From Pseudoalteromonas caenipelagi (GTDB lineage: Bacteria > Pseudomonadota > Gammaproteobacteria > Enterobacterales > Alteromonadaceae): a stretch of 64,000 bases of DNA. Of this stretch, positions 35,991-45,184 are shown piece by piece. Under the pieces are notes generated by a model, which saw nothing but the letters and a program-made list of their open reading frames with translations, searched no databases and was not told the origin of the DNA. The first letter of the stretch is position 1; every line of letters begins with the position of its first letter. Both the position numbers and the translations under genes were made by a program. The DNA lies in assembly GCF_013140855.1 (NCBI RefSeq), contig NZ_JABBPG010000002.1, forward strand, positions 496,001 to 560,000, in the 5' to 3' direction.

Positions 35991-37334
35991 ATGCAAGTAC
36001 AGTTAAATCCAACTGGTGTACTAAACCTGTTATCTCAATTAGAGGTAGACCTATTACAGCAATCTTCTAACAGCGAAAGATATAGGCTATTTCGAAATTG
36101 TGCTCTTGCGGTGTTAAATGTGGGCAGTCACACAGACTCAAGCTCAGAAATCTATAATAAATATCAAGACTTTGATATTAAACTCATAGCCCGAGAGCGC
36201 GGCATAAAAATTGAGTTGAGCAATCCTCCCGACACAGCCTTTGTGGATGGTGAGATAATTTTGGGGATCCATGAACATATTTTCTCTGTCATAAGAGATA
36301 TTTTATTTATATGTCAGCGCCACGAAACCCAAATAAATACGCCTAGAGAAATAACACATATGGTGTTTGATATGCTGCGCAACGCAGATGCTCTCGAAGT
36401 GAATAGCGACCCTAACATTATTACCTGTTGGGGCGGGCACTCAATTAATGAAACTGAATATCGATACACAAAAGAAGTTGGTTATCAGCTTGGTTTGCGT
36501 GGGTTAAATATTTGCACAGGCTGCGGACCAGGTGCGATGAAAGGCCCAATGAAAGGAGCAACGATAGGCCACGCAAAGCAAAGGATCAGCAATAATCGTT
36601 ACTTGGGCTTAACCGAGCCTAGTATCATCGCGGCTGAGCCACCTAATCCTATCGTCAATGAACTGGTCATATTACCTGATATCGAAAAGCGGCTAGAAGC
36701 ATTTGTGCGTACTGCACACGGTATTATTATTTTTCCTGGTGGTGCTGGTACGGCTGAAGAATTGCTGTATTTGTTGGGAATTTTGCTTCACCCTGAGAAT
36801 GAGAAGCAGTGTTTGCCTGTTATACTCACCGGTCCCAAGGAAGCAGCTCAGTATTTCGAAGAAATCTGCTTATTTGTAAAAAGTACATTGGGCGACGAAG
36901 CGTTAGATAAATTTGAAGTGATCATTGACAATCCTGCGCTTGTTGCGCAAAAGCTCAAACAGGGTATGAAAGAAGTCAGAGAGTATCGAAAAGAGCAAGG
37001 TGATGCTTATTACTTCAACTGGACACTTAAAATTGATAATGAATTTCAAATGCCATTTGCCCCAACGCATGAAAATATGGCAGCGCTTGATTTACACCTT
37101 AATCAACCCACTCAGCAGCTTGCTGCTAATTTGCGACGTGCCTTTTCAGGAATCGTAGCAGGCAACGTTAAAGACGAAGGGATCCGAGCAATTAAGCAGC
37201 ATGGGCCTTATATATTAAGTGGGGATACTTCATTAATGAAGGATATGGATAAGTTATTACGCGCTTTTGTTGAACAAGGTCGTATGAAGCTTCCGGGTAG
37301 TAAATACATCCCCTGCTATCAAATAAGAGCATGA
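35991..37334 (+). CDS. ppnN: Pyrimidine/purine nucleotide 5'-monophosphate nucleosidase PpnN
   Basis: A 447-aa protein that aligns along its length with Escherichia coli PpnN/YgdH as I recall it ([60 protein letters not shown]). The LOG-type nucleotide-binding core has [14 protein letters not shown] and [16 protein letters not shown], containing the PGGxGTxxE motif. PpnN splits nucleoside monophosphates into base and ribose phosphate and is bound by (p)ppGpp in E. coli. The ATG at 35991 is preferred over the one two codons earlier because AAGGAG would be only one base from the earlier ATG. It overlaps xni by 4 bp. Confidence 0.95.
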   Translation: MQVQLNPTGVLNLLSQLEVDLLQQSSNSERYRLFRNCALAVLNVGSHTDSSSEIYNKYQDFDIKLIARERGIKIELSNPPDTAFVDGEIILGIHEHIFSVIRDILFICQRHETQINTPREITHMVFDMLRNADALEVNSDPNIITCWGGHSINETEYRYTKEVGYQLGLRGLNICTGCGPGAMKGPMKGATIGHAKQRISNNRYLGLTEPSIIAAEPPNPIVNELVILPDIEKRLEAFVRTAHGIIIFPGGAGTAEELLYLLGILLHPENEKQCLPVILTGPKEAAQYFEEICLFVKSTLGDEALDKFEVIIDNPALVAQKLKQGMKEVREYRKEQGDAYYFNWTLKIDNEFQMPFAPTHENMAALDLHLNQPTQQLAANLRRAFSGIVAGNVKDEGIRAIKQHGPYILSGDTSLMKDMDKLLRAFVEQGRMKLPGSKYIPCYQIRA

Positions 37335-38119
37335 AACATAAACTAGTCCTTATAGATGCGCTTAATTTGATTAGGCGCATCTACGCCGTAGATGAGCAAC
37401 AAACTCACCGTAGTGAATCGCAAATGATACTTTCTTGTAAAAGTCGAGTAAGTCATGCGACTAAGAAGTTATTGGATATGACTCAAGCCAGTCATGCAGT
37501 GGCCGTGTTTGATGGTGAAAAAAGTTGGCGCTATCACTTTTATGACAAATACAAGCATAGCCGAAAGCCTATGCCCGAGCAGCTCGCAAAAAATTTGCAG
37601 ACAATCTCTGAGGCGTTTGTTGAACAAGGTGTGACTGTTTACACACCTGAACAGGATGAGGCTGATGATGTAATCGCAACGCTCGCAACAAAGGCCAGCA
37701 GTGCCGGTATTGCTTCTATTATTATCTCAACGGATAAAGGTTTTTACCCGTTGCTCGGTAATAATATAGAAATATACGATTATTTTAAACGAGATTGGCT
37801 TACCGACAAGAGTATTTTGGAGCGATTTGGTGTAAACAAAGACCAGCTCGTAGATTTTTGGGCGCTTGCAGGGGATAAAACCAATGACATACCTGGCGTT
37901 GTGGGTATAGGTCAAAAATCAGCAATACAATTAGTGACAGACTATCAAAATGTTGCTGCAGCGATTGAGGATGCGAATTGCAAAGCAAGTATTAAAACTA
38001 AACTAATCAAAGGAATGGATGATTACATTATTAGCAAGCAACTTGTAACATTAAGAAATGACATCTATTTGGGCTTTAATTTGAAGCAATTGAGGCGCTT
38101 AGGTAGTGGTGTTAATTAG
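37331..38119 (+). CDS. xni: Flap endonuclease Xni (ExoIX)
   Basis: A 262-aa protein of the 5'-3' exonuclease/flap endonuclease family without polymerase domain. It starts [16 protein letters not shown], has acidic active-site residues in [13 protein letters not shown] and [11 protein letters not shown], and a helix-hairpin-helix in [16 protein letters not shown]. Length matches Xni/YgdG of gammaproteobacteria. The ppnN-xni order is conserved in the group, and the ATGA overlap shows coupling. Confidence 0.94.
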   Translation: MKHKLVLIDALNLIRRIYAVDEQQTHRSESQMILSCKSRVSHATKKLLDMTQASHAVAVFDGEKSWRYHFYDKYKHSRKPMPEQLAKNLQTISEAFVEQGVTVYTPEQDEADDVIATLATKASSAGIASIIISTDKGFYPLLGNNIEIYDYFKRDWLTDKSILERFGVNKDQLVDFWALAGDKTNDIPGVVGIGQKSAIQLVTDYQNVAAAIEDANCKASIKTKLIKGMDDYIISKQLVTLRNDIYLGFNLKQLRRLGSGVN

Positions 38120-38185
38120 TCGCATCTTTATTGGCCTTAATCCTTGCTCTGCTATACTCTTCGACGATAAGCAGGTAGGGTTTCT

Positions 38186-38569
38186 ATGATAAAGAAAGTA
38201 TTGCAGTACATAGTGTTGGGTTTAGCTGTTTATGCGGCAATCGTGATGTTAGTCATTAATTTTTATAAAGATGACCCTCAAGCGATGATCTGGCAAGACC
38301 GAGAGGCATTTAACAAGCGCTTTATAAGCAAGCTCAAGCCTGATCAGGCGCTTAGCATTAATGAAGTACTAGAAACACTGGGTAGCCCTGACTTAACTTA
38401 TGTAAAGAAACAGCCAGATAAGACCTTACAAATTGTATATTATCGAACTCAATTGGTGAAACCTGATGGGATCACAACTCAAGATGAATGTACGGGACTG
38501 TTATTTGATAACGGAAAATTGATTTTGTGGGGCCCTGCAGCAAGTGTTGCATATGAAAAGGCATTATAA
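38186..38569 (+). CDS. DUF3192-family protein
   Basis: A 127-aa protein with an N-terminal membrane anchor (VLQYIVLGLAVYAAIVMLVI) followed by a soluble domain: DREAFNKRFISKL, ALSINEVLETLGSPDLTY and DECTGLLFDNGKLILWG. The second half resembles SmpA/BamE-like small beta domains used by DUF3192. This gene next to xni is a recurring arrangement in alteromonads. The role is unknown. The start ATG 38186 follows TAGGG. Confidence 0.85.
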   Translation: MIKKVLQYIVLGLAVYAAIVMLVINFYKDDPQAMIWQDREAFNKRFISKLKPDQALSINEVLETLGSPDLTYVKKQPDKTLQIVYYRTQLVKPDGITTQDECTGLLFDNGKLILWGPAASVAYEKAL

Positions 38570-38571
38570 AT

Positions 38572-40263
38572 ATGTCAGACTTTAAGCCAAGCCCTGCTCA
38601 TTTAAAGCGTCTATTTGAACATACTCATCAAGCGCTAAGGCTTTATTACAACAAACAAAAATGGCCTGCTATTTACCCTACTCTCACCCAGTTGGCAGAA
38701 CGTTTTGTACAGTGTTACTACACGCACCCAAATGCCATGCATGCTCACTTACAGTTTTATGCATCCAACTATGGTTACACTACAAATCTTACGGTTAATC
38801 AGTGTATTTTGGTATGTGCATTTTGCCGTGCCAATGGCTATAAAGAAGCATTCACAGAAGAACTGGTTGTTGCAGCGCTGAGCGATTATTTGTGCTGTTC
38901 AAATGAAGCGAATAAGTTGGCTCGTTCTGAAGTGCTGAGTAAGCAAGAGAGCAAGCTCGTAAAGCTTAGGCATCAATTTACGATTACCATGCTTGATAGT
39001 GCCAATGTACCGCAAGGGCAATTGCAACGAATATTGTCTCGTTTAGATAAGTATTCTAATGCGATAACGGGTAACAAAGCGATTCCGCTGTATGATAATA
39101 CAAGTATATTAGTGACATTAGCCAAGCGCATTGCAAAAGCCATCACGCCCAGATCACATGTAAAAACGTTTACAATAATCCAAACAATAAAGTCACTCTA
39201 TCTTGGTACGCATAATGAATTCGCACAGCTTTCATTATTGGCGCTGTCAAAGCAAATCACCCAGTATCCCGGCGGTGCATTAGTCAACTACAAAGGACAA
39301 GGCGCGTTAGTTTTGTCTGCAACGCACAACGGCCACCTTTTAGCATTGCTAGATAATTATAAAGCCGTCGGTATGATTAAAACCACTAGGCGTTTTTCTC
39401 CTCAATACCAGCCAATCGCAACGTCTGATAAAACACTGCTCTATTCAATCTGGTTTAACGAACAGATACCACAGTGTCAAACTATGCAATCGCAGCAATT
39501 AGAAATTTGGCAAGCTATCACCGCACTTGGAAAGCAACACTTTTTGGAATTTAAGGCAATAGAAAAGACCATCAAGCCCTATTACCAAATAACGCAAGCT
39601 TTGCAGTTAGCTGCAAGACAATATAACCGTCAAGGGCAAAAAGCGACGACGTTACGCCACTGCCTGACTATGGTTGGTTTAGATACCGCAGGGCTATTGT
39701 GCCAGCGGGTATTATTAGAAACATTAATTTCGCAGTTGCATCATCCATTTGCGAATGACGTTTGGAACAAGTACACCCATATTAATAAACTGATAACGAC
39801 ATTATTTAGTCTTACTCAAGGGGAGCAGTTTGAACAACTGTTAAGTCCGTTTACGGCCGCTATATACTTTATTTTGAACGAACACAGTACGAATATAATG
39901 CGCCGGGTAAAACCGACGATGGAAGAAATAGCTGACAAAGGTGTTTCTATCGCGCACTTATTTGGTTTTGACCGATTGGATGAAGCATTATTTAAAGCGT
40001 TTATTGAAAATTACTTTAAATATTCACCGTCGCACCAAGCGCTTTTAGAGAGCGAAACTTTACAAAAGCAAACTTTAAATGAACAAGGTCGACAAATTGT
40101 AGCTATTAAACTGTTATCTATTTATACCTTAGGAGAGTCGCAAGCACTCAGTGCATGGCAAAAACAATTGTTAGATGAAGAGCTTAAAAAGATGCACTGG
40201 TCTTCTATCGATGCTTTTTGTGATGCATTTGTTGAGCATAGCCCAAGTTGTTCGATAGATTGA
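38572..40263 (+). CDS. HDOD-like helical protein (uncertain)
   Basis: A 563-aa all-helical protein with no signal peptide or membrane segment. The region LRHCLTMVGLDTAGLLCQRVLLETLISQ (about residues 363-390) followed by NDVWNKYTHINKLITTLF resembles the centre of HDOD domains, where LxxAIxxLGxxxLxxLVL is followed by a W-x3-H helix. The metal-binding HD pair is not evident. The N-terminal half (VNQCILVCAFCRANGYKEAF, AALSDYLCC) also looks like a degenerate HD-type bundle. It starts 2 bp after the DUF3192 stop and is likely the last gene of the run that begins with a diguanylate cyclase. A signalling scaffold is a reasonable guess. Confidence 0.65.
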   Translation: MSDFKPSPAHLKRLFEHTHQALRLYYNKQKWPAIYPTLTQLAERFVQCYYTHPNAMHAHLQFYASNYGYTTNLTVNQCILVCAFCRANGYKEAFTEELVVAALSDYLCCSNEANKLARSEVLSKQESKLVKLRHQFTITMLDSANVPQGQLQRILSRLDKYSNAITGNKAIPLYDNTSILVTLAKRIAKAITPRSHVKTFTIIQTIKSLYLGTHNEFAQLSLLALSKQITQYPGGALVNYKGQGALVLSATHNGHLLALLDNYKAVGMIKTTRRFSPQYQPIATSDKTLLYSIWFNEQIPQCQTMQSQQLEIWQAITALGKQHFLEFKAIEKTIKPYYQITQALQLAARQYNRQGQKATTLRHCLTMVGLDTAGLLCQRVLLETLISQLHHPFANDVWNKYTHINKLITTLFSLTQGEQFEQLLSPFTAAIYFILNEHSTNIMRRVKPTMEEIADKGVSIAHLFGFDRLDEALFKAFIENYFKYSPSHQALLESETLQKQTLNEQGRQIVAIKLLSIYTLGESQALSAWQKQLLDEELKKMHWSSIDAFCDAFVEHSPSCSID

Positions 40264-40323
40264 GTTAAAGTCTGGTATTATTGTTAGGCTGTTATTTATC
40301 CAATAAATGGTACCTATAACAAG

Positions 40324-40397
40324 CATAAACGCTGTTTATGGCTGATTCTTCATTCCATACTGGCATAAGCGCGCATAAATTGTTATAAAACGCGCTT
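40324..40397 (+). repeat. Two inverted repeats after the HDOD-like gene
   Basis: CATAAAC-GCT-GTTTATG (40324-40340) and AAGCGCG-N17-CGCGCTT (40367-40397), the latter followed by AAATTTTC. They lie between the HDOD-like gene and the isocitrate dehydrogenase and may be weak terminators or protein sites. Confidence 0.4.
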
Positions 40398-40502
40398 AAA
40401 TTTTCAAGCGAACGCACACCTTCCCTCTTTGTTTACTAAACTTCTCAATAGTGCCCATTTGGGTGTGGTGTAACAATTATTTTTGATAAAGGAAAAACCA
40501 GA

Positions 40503-41510
40503 ATGGCAAAGCAAACCATTACCGTGATTAAAGGCGACGGCATAGGTCCAAGCATTATCGACTCTGCAATTGAAATTTTAAATGCAGCAGGTTGTGATTT
40601 TGACTATGAATTTGTAGATGCAGGCCTTGCAGCACTAGAAAAAACTGGTGAGCTACTTCCTAAAGAGACGCTTGAAGTGATTGAAAAAAACAAGATCACT
40701 TTAAAAGGTCCATTAACTACGCCTGTAGGTGAAGGCTTCACTTCAATTAACGTTACATTGCGTAAGCAATTTGGCCTATACGCAAATGTGCGTCCTGTAA
40801 AATCATTTGCAGGCACTAAAGCACGTTATGAAGACATCGATATTATCACTGTACGTGAAAATACCCAGGGTATGTACTCAGGCCTTGGCCAAGTAGTTTC
40901 TGAAGATGGTAACGAAGCAGAAGCAATGTCAAAGATCACCCGTGAAGGTGCAGAAAAAATCGTAACTTTTGCTTATGAGCTGGCTCGTCGCGAAGGTCGT
41001 AAAAAAGTAACGGCGGTTCACAAAGCGAACATTCTTAAGTCTACATCTGGTTTATTCTTAAAAGTTGCACGTGAAGTCGGTGAGCGTTATCCAGATATTG
41101 AATCTGCGGAAATGATCGTAGATGCAACATGTATGAAATTGGTAATGACACCAGAAGAGTTTGACGTCATCGTAACAACCAACCTATTTGGCGATATTTT
41201 GTCTGATCTATGTGCGGGCCTTGTTGGTGGTTTAGGCATGGCGCCAGGCGCAAATATTGGCGAAAATGCTGCAATCTTTGAAGCGGTACATGGTAGTGCA
41301 CCAGATATCGCTGGTAAAAACCTTGCAAACCCAACTTCAGTTATTTTAGCGTCTATTCAAATGCTTGAGTATTTAGAGATGGGTGAAACCGCAGAGCGTA
41401 TCAGAAGTGCAGTAGCAGACGTAATTAAGAGTGGTGACCGCACTACTCGCGATTTAGGCGGAAATCACGGAACAACTGATTTCACGCAGGCTGTTATAGA
41501 GCGCTTATAA
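40503..41510 (+). CDS. NAD-dependent isocitrate dehydrogenase
   Basis: A 335-aa enzyme of the isocitrate/isopropylmalate dehydrogenase family, of the short IDH3-like type rather than the ~416-aa NADP enzyme of E. coli. It has ITVIKGDGIGPSI, ITVRENTQGMYSG (substrate binding Arg/Tyr), NLFGDILSDLCAG (metal-binding Asp) and FEAVHGSAPDIAGKNLANPTS, a cofactor loop of the NAD-type. The product is 2-oxoglutarate in the TCA cycle. AAAGGA precedes the ATG. A strong terminator follows. Isopropylmalate dehydrogenase is an alternative, but the size, the TQGMYSG motif and the absence of leu genes make isocitrate more likely. Confidence 0.88.
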   Translation: MAKQTITVIKGDGIGPSIIDSAIEILNAAGCDFDYEFVDAGLAALEKTGELLPKETLEVIEKNKITLKGPLTTPVGEGFTSINVTLRKQFGLYANVRPVKSFAGTKARYEDIDIITVRENTQGMYSGLGQVVSEDGNEAEAMSKITREGAEKIVTFAYELARREGRKKVTAVHKANILKSTSGLFLKVAREVGERYPDIESAEMIVDATCMKLVMTPEEFDVIVTTNLFGDILSDLCAGLVGGLGMAPGANIGENAAIFEAVHGSAPDIAGKNLANPTSVILASIQMLEYLEMGETAERIRSAVADVIKSGDRTTRDLGGNHGTTDFTQAVIERL

Positions 41511-41520
41511 TTAGTATCGG

Positions 41521-41546
41521 AGGCTGGCAAATCGCCAGCCTTTTTT
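41521..41546 (+). terminator. Rho-independent terminator of the isocitrate dehydrogenase gene
   Basis: AGGCTGGC (41521-41528), loop AAATC, GCCAGCCT (41534-41541), then six Ts. Confidence 0.92.
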
Positions 41547-41685
41547 ATATTTGATTGTTTTCAACCAATCCTGTTTTAATCTGCATATTCTAATCTATTT
41601 AACACCTTTTTATCGTTCTCATCTGTCAAAGTAAGTTAATTTTTTAAACTTATGGCGTTTTTTATGCGCATTTACTTCTATGCCC

Positions 41686-41714
41686 TTGACATGGGTTGTA
41701 AAACAACATTTAAT
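41686..41714 (+). promoter_or_regulatory. Sigma-70 promoter of the ilvIH operon
   Basis: TTGACA (41686-41691, 6/6) and TTTAAT (41709-41714, 5/6) with a 17-bp spacer. The start of transcription would be near 41721, about 32 bases before the leader peptide ATG. Confidence 0.85.
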
Positions 41715-41752
41715 GAAGTTCGTAAATTAACAAATAAAAATTAACACCAAAT

Positions 41753-41824
41753 ATGAAACGTATTTTATCTAACCTACATGTGCTAGTCCTGGTCTTATCT
41801 TTAAGTCCAGCGGGGCCGTGTTGA
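41753..41824 (+). CDS. ilvIH leader peptide
   Basis: A 23-codon ORF begins with ATG at 41753 and ends with TGA at 41822-41824. It contains six Leu, three Val and one Ile codon, with LHVLVLVLSL in the middle and mostly TTA/CTA Leu codons. Its stop precedes the attenuator terminator by 17 bases. This is the layout of leader peptides that sense branched-chain aminoacyl-tRNA. No strong Shine-Dalgarno is seen before the ATG, which is the main weakness. Confidence 0.8.
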   Translation: MKRILSNLHVLVLVLSLSPAGPC

Positions 41825-41866
41825 GCAAATTTACGCTTTAACCCCGCAACTGCGGGGTTTTTTTTT
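41789..41866 (+). promoter_or_regulatory. Transcription attenuator of ilvIH
   Basis: Three competing structures are visible. A pause hairpin: CTGG-t-CTT (41789-41796) with AAG-t-CCAG (41803-41810). An antiterminator: GCGGGG (41810-41815) with CCCCGC (41842-41847). A terminator: ACCCCGC (41841-41847), loop AACT, GCGGGGT (41852-41858) and a run of nine Ts. The same CCCCGC serves both antiterminator and terminator. Ribosome stalling on the Leu/Val codons would cover the left arm of the pause hairpin and free GCGGGG for antitermination. Confidence 0.85.
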
Positions 41867-41909
41867 GGTTAAAATTACCAACAGGTACTGATAATACTGA
41901 GGAATGAGG

Positions 41910-43634
41910 ATGAAAACAGAGCAATACAATGGCTCAGAGCTTGTTGTAAAAGCACTTGCCGCACTTGAAGTGGAATATATATTCGGCTATCCGGGTGGAT
42001 CGGTTTTGGATTTATATGATGCGCTCTTCGGGCAAACTGAGGTTGAACATATTTTGGTACGCCATGAGCAAGCCGCGACGCACATGGCAGATGGCTACGC
42101 TAGAGCAACAGGTAAAGTGGGTGTTGTACTAGCAACATCGGGGCCTGGTGCCACTAACTGCGTTACAGGCATTGCAACAGCCTATATGGACTCAATTCCA
42201 ATGGTTGTATTGTCAGGTCAAGTACCATCAAATTTGATCGGTGACGATGCATTCCAAGAAACTGATATTGTTGGCTGCTCAAGACCAATAGTAAAGCACA
42301 GTTTTAATTGTCGAGATGCTCAGCAGATCCCAACGATACTAGCGAAAGCTTTCTACCTAGCCAGCACGGGTCGACCGGGGCCTGTAGTTGTAGAGCTTCC
42401 AAAAGATATATTAAACCCGCAACTTAAGTTCAAGTACGACATGCCACAGAGCATTGAGATGAGAACTTATAACCCAAGCGTTAAAGGCCATCCAAAGCAA
42501 ATCAAAAAAGCAGTAGAAGCTGTTTTGGGGGCAAAGCGCCTCGTTATTTATTCAGGTGGTGGTATTGTCTTATCAAATACTTCTGCGCAGCTTACTGAAC
42601 TTGTCGAAACCCTTAATGCGCCAATTACTAATACGTTAATGGGATTGGGCGGAATAAGCGGTACACATCCTAATTTTATTGGCATGCTAGGAATGCATGG
42701 AAGTTTGGAAGCGAACAAAGCGATGGCTAACGCCGATGTTATTCTCGCACTAGGCGCTCGTTTTGATGATCGAGTAACAAATAACGTTAAAAAGTTTTGC
42801 CCAGAGGCCACAATCGTTCATGTTGATGTCGACCCAACCTCAATTTCTAAAACGATTAAAGCGCATATCCCTGTTGTTGGTTGTCTGGCAACGGTACTCG
42901 AGCAACTTCAAACGGCCATTGATAAAAGCACTAGCCGAATTGATAGAAGCGCTCAAGAGGATTGGTGGCAACAAATTACTCAGTGGCGAGCTCAGCAATG
43001 TTTGGCTTACGATAAGGGCGTTGATGTAATCAAGCCGCAAACTGTCATTGAGAAGGTATACGAGATCACGCATGGTGATGCCTACGTGTGCTCTGATGTT
43101 GGTCAGCACCAAATGTTTGCTGCACAGTATTACCCGTTTAAAAATCCAAGACAATGGATAAACTCAGGCGGTTTAGGCACCATGGGGTTTGGTTTACCAG
43201 CGGCTATGGGTGTTAAGCTGGCGTTTCCCCAAGAGCATGTTGTGTGCGTTACAGGTGACGGTTCAATTCAAATGAATATTCAAGAGCTATCTACGTGCTT
43301 GCAGTATGGCCTAGCGGTAAAAATTGTATCACTGAATAATCGTTCTTTAGGTATGGTAAGGCAATGGCAAGATATGATGTATGGTGGCAGGCATTCAAGT
43401 TCATACATGGAATCATTGCCTGACTTTGTCGCTTTAGCGCAAAGCTATGGGCATATCGGCATTCGTGTTGATCACCCTAGCGAGTTAGACTCTGCACTTG
43501 AAAAAGCTTTTGCGATTACCGATCGGTTGGTCTTTTTAGATATTCGTGTCGATGAGAAAGAGCATGTATATCCAATGCAAATTAAACTAGGTGCAGTTGA
43601 TGATATGTGGCTCAAAAAGGGAGTAAAAGCATAA
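41910..43634 (+). CDS. ilvI: Acetolactate synthase large subunit
   Basis: A 574-aa ThDP/FAD enzyme making 2-acetolactate or 2-aceto-2-hydroxybutyrate for valine, leucine and isoleucine. It has [15 protein letters not shown], the catalytic Glu in [32 protein letters not shown], and the ThDP motif [20 protein letters not shown] to [12 protein letters not shown]. The start ATG 41910 is preferred over ATG 41904 since AGGA then has a six-base spacing. ilvH follows with a 1-base overlap (TAATG). Regulation is by the attenuator upstream. Confidence 0.95.
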   Translation: MKTEQYNGSELVVKALAALEVEYIFGYPGGSVLDLYDALFGQTEVEHILVRHEQAATHMADGYARATGKVGVVLATSGPGATNCVTGIATAYMDSIPMVVLSGQVPSNLIGDDAFQETDIVGCSRPIVKHSFNCRDAQQIPTILAKAFYLASTGRPGPVVVELPKDILNPQLKFKYDMPQSIEMRTYNPSVKGHPKQIKKAVEAVLGAKRLVIYSGGGIVLSNTSAQLTELVETLNAPITNTLMGLGGISGTHPNFIGMLGMHGSLEANKAMANADVILALGARFDDRVTNNVKKFCPEATIVHVDVDPTSISKTIKAHIPVVGCLATVLEQLQTAIDKSTSRIDRSAQEDWWQQITQWRAQQCLAYDKGVDVIKPQTVIEKVYEITHGDAYVCSDVGQHQMFAAQYYPFKNPRQWINSGGLGTMGFGLPAAMGVKLAFPQEHVVCVTGDGSIQMNIQELSTCLQYGLAVKIVSLNNRSLGMVRQWQDMMYGGRHSSSYMESLPDFVALAQSYGHIGIRVDHPSELDSALEKAFAITDRLVFLDIRVDEKEHVYPMQIKLGAVDDMWLKKGVKA

Positions 43635-44131
43635 TGCGTAGAATATTAAGTATCTTATTGGAAAACGAACCAGGCTCTTTATCACGTATTGTTGGATTGT
43701 TTTCTCAGCGTGCATATAACATCGATAGTTTAACCGTTGGTACAACGGCGGACCAAACATTGTCACGTATTACGATTACCACGCACGGTGATGACAGAGT
43801 TGTTGAGCAAATTACCAAGCAAGTCAATAAGCTTGTCGATGTCCTGAAAATTATAGACTTAACAGAAGTTCCTCACATTGAAAGAGAACTACTGCTTGTC
43901 AAAGTATTCGCCAAGGACGAAGCAACGAGAGCCGCCGTTACTCGAATAGCCGATGTGTTTCAAGGTTCGATAATCGATATGGGTAAACAAAGCTATACGC
44001 TACAGTTACTAAGTAACGCGGAGCGCTTAGAAGCATTTTTAGATATGTTAAGGCATGAAAGCGATATTATAGAATTAGTTCGTTCTGGTGCTGTTGGCAT
44101 AGGCCGAGGAGATAAAGCGTTGAAAGGCTAG
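43634..44131 (+). CDS. ilvH: Acetolactate synthase small (regulatory) subunit
   Basis: A 165-aa protein starting [33 protein letters not shown], of which the first 30 residues are a typical ACT domain that binds valine for feedback inhibition. The second half (HIERELLLVKV, GSIIDMGKQSYTLQLLS, ELVRSGAVGIGRG) matches IlvH. The ATG overlaps the ilvI stop by one base. A strong terminator follows. Confidence 0.96.
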   Translation: MRRILSILLENEPGSLSRIVGLFSQRAYNIDSLTVGTTADQTLSRITITTHGDDRVVEQITKQVNKLVDVLKIIDLTEVPHIERELLLVKVFAKDEATRAAVTRIADVFQGSIIDMGKQSYTLQLLSNAERLEAFLDMLRHESDIIELVRSGAVGIGRGDKALKG

Positions 44132-44146
44132 TGGTGAATTAGATAA

Positions 44147-44175
44147 AACAAAGGGACCTTGTTGGTCCCTTTGTT
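44147..44175. terminator. Bidirectional terminator between ilvH and the HU gene
   Basis: AACAAAGGGACC (44147-44158), loop TTGTT, GGTCCCTTTGTT (44164-44175), a perfect 12-bp stem. On the minus strand it is followed by TTTTATCT, serving the HU gene. Confidence 0.9.
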
Positions 44176-44186
44176 GTTTAACCAGA

Positions 44187-44462
44187 TTATAGGTTAACTT
44201 GGTCTTTTAAACCTTTACCTGCTTTGAAGCTTGGAATGTTCGCTGCAGCAATTTGTATTTCAGCACCGGTTTGTGGGTTACGGCCAGTACGAGCTGCACG
44301 CTCTTTTACTGAGAATGTACCAAAACCAACCAGTGCAACTGAATCGCCTTCTTTTAGAGACTTGGTTACGGCACCAGTGAATGCTTCAAGTGCGCGAGCT
44401 GCCGCCGCTTTTGAAATTTCAGCGTCTGCTGCCATCTTTTCAACTAGTTGAGCTTTATTCAT
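44187..44462 (-). CDS. hupB: DNA-binding protein HU-beta
   Basis: A 91-aa histone-like protein. [30 protein letters not shown] is the dimerisation helix pair, [25 protein letters not shown] is the conserved strand and DNA-binding arm, and FKAGKGLKD ends the protein. The [10 protein letters not shown] wording is closer to HU-beta than to HU-alpha. The start is ATG 44462; an in-frame ATG six codons upstream gives a non-family extension. It should be abundant and growth-phase regulated. Confidence 0.95.
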   Translation of the reverse strand: MNKAQLVEKMAADAEISKAAAARALEAFTGAVTKSLKEGDSVALVGFGTFSVKERAARTGRNPQTGAEIQIAAANIPSFKAGKGLKDQVNL

Positions 44463-44662
44463 TATTAGATTCCTATTCATTTTTTATTTTGCCTAAGCAA
44501 AACCTATGTTTATGCATTTTGGTTAGATGTGCAACTATTTCCTGAAAATTTTAGTTAAAAAATTGATAAACGTCAGGATTAGCACGCTTTCAACGGCAGT
44601 TTGTATCTGCACTAACCAAGCTTCTACAAACTAGCAAGCGTTACTCGTTTTCGCAATAGCTG

Positions 44663-45184
44663 TTAGGCGATAAATTTGCTTTTTGTGAATAACCAATCAT
44701 AAATTATTATAAAAAATAAGGTACATACCAGCCAGAGTACGGAAAATGTAACGTAAAACTGAATAATTGGTACTAAAATATCAAACACCCCAAAGTTTGC
44801 AGCAGCCAAGTAACTTGCAGGTGCAAACAAGCCAATAACTGCTGTGCCCAAGCGGTTTGGCAGCGTTATAATTGCTTTTAGTGAGCTGTCAAACGTCAAT
44901 ATAAAAGCCATCCACAATATCATTAACCAAAACGGTACTGTGCCTTCAGGGTGAGCGATAAGTCCTGAATAAACTGACAAATACTCTATACCAATACCGA
45001 GTGGTAAGCTGAGTGCTAACAGAGTAAGTTGCTTGCAATATTTTTTATGGGTGAATAACAGTAACAGGCATAATATCAACATAGCCCAAGTGGCTTCACC
45101 CTGATATAAAAAGGCGAGCATCCAGCATGCCTGAAACAGTAAAAAATTAATAATCAAGCGTATCGACGCAGGTAGAAGAAACAT
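44663..45184 (-). CDS. DUF2878-family membrane protein
   Basis: A 173-aa protein with about five or six transmembrane segments (INFLLFQACWMLAF, AMLILCLLLLFT, LALSLPLGIGIEYLS, PFWLMILWMAFILTF, and the C-terminal FYVTFSVLWLVCTLFFIIIY). GIEYLSVYSGLI and PFWLMILWMAFI fit DUF2878. I place the start at ATG 45184, with GAGGA about nine bases upstream; this gives a 38-bp overlap with the cfa gene. It is the last gene of the sigma/ChrR operon. DUF2878 genes commonly follow cfa in this kind of operon. Function is unknown. Confidence 0.8.
   Translation of the reverse strand: MFLLPASIRLIINFLLFQACWMLAFLYQGEATWAMLILCLLLLFTHKKYCKQLTLLALSLPLGIGIEYLSVYSGLIAHPEGTVPFWLMILWMAFILTFDSSLKAIITLPNRLGTAVIGLFAPASYLAAANFGVFDILVPIIQFYVTFSVLWLVCTLFFIIIYDWLFTKSKFIA

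Noticed and set aside
43607..43633. Nine-codon N-terminal extension of IlvH
   Set aside because: [11 protein letters not shown] is the family start and the TAATG junction with ilvI fits coupling.
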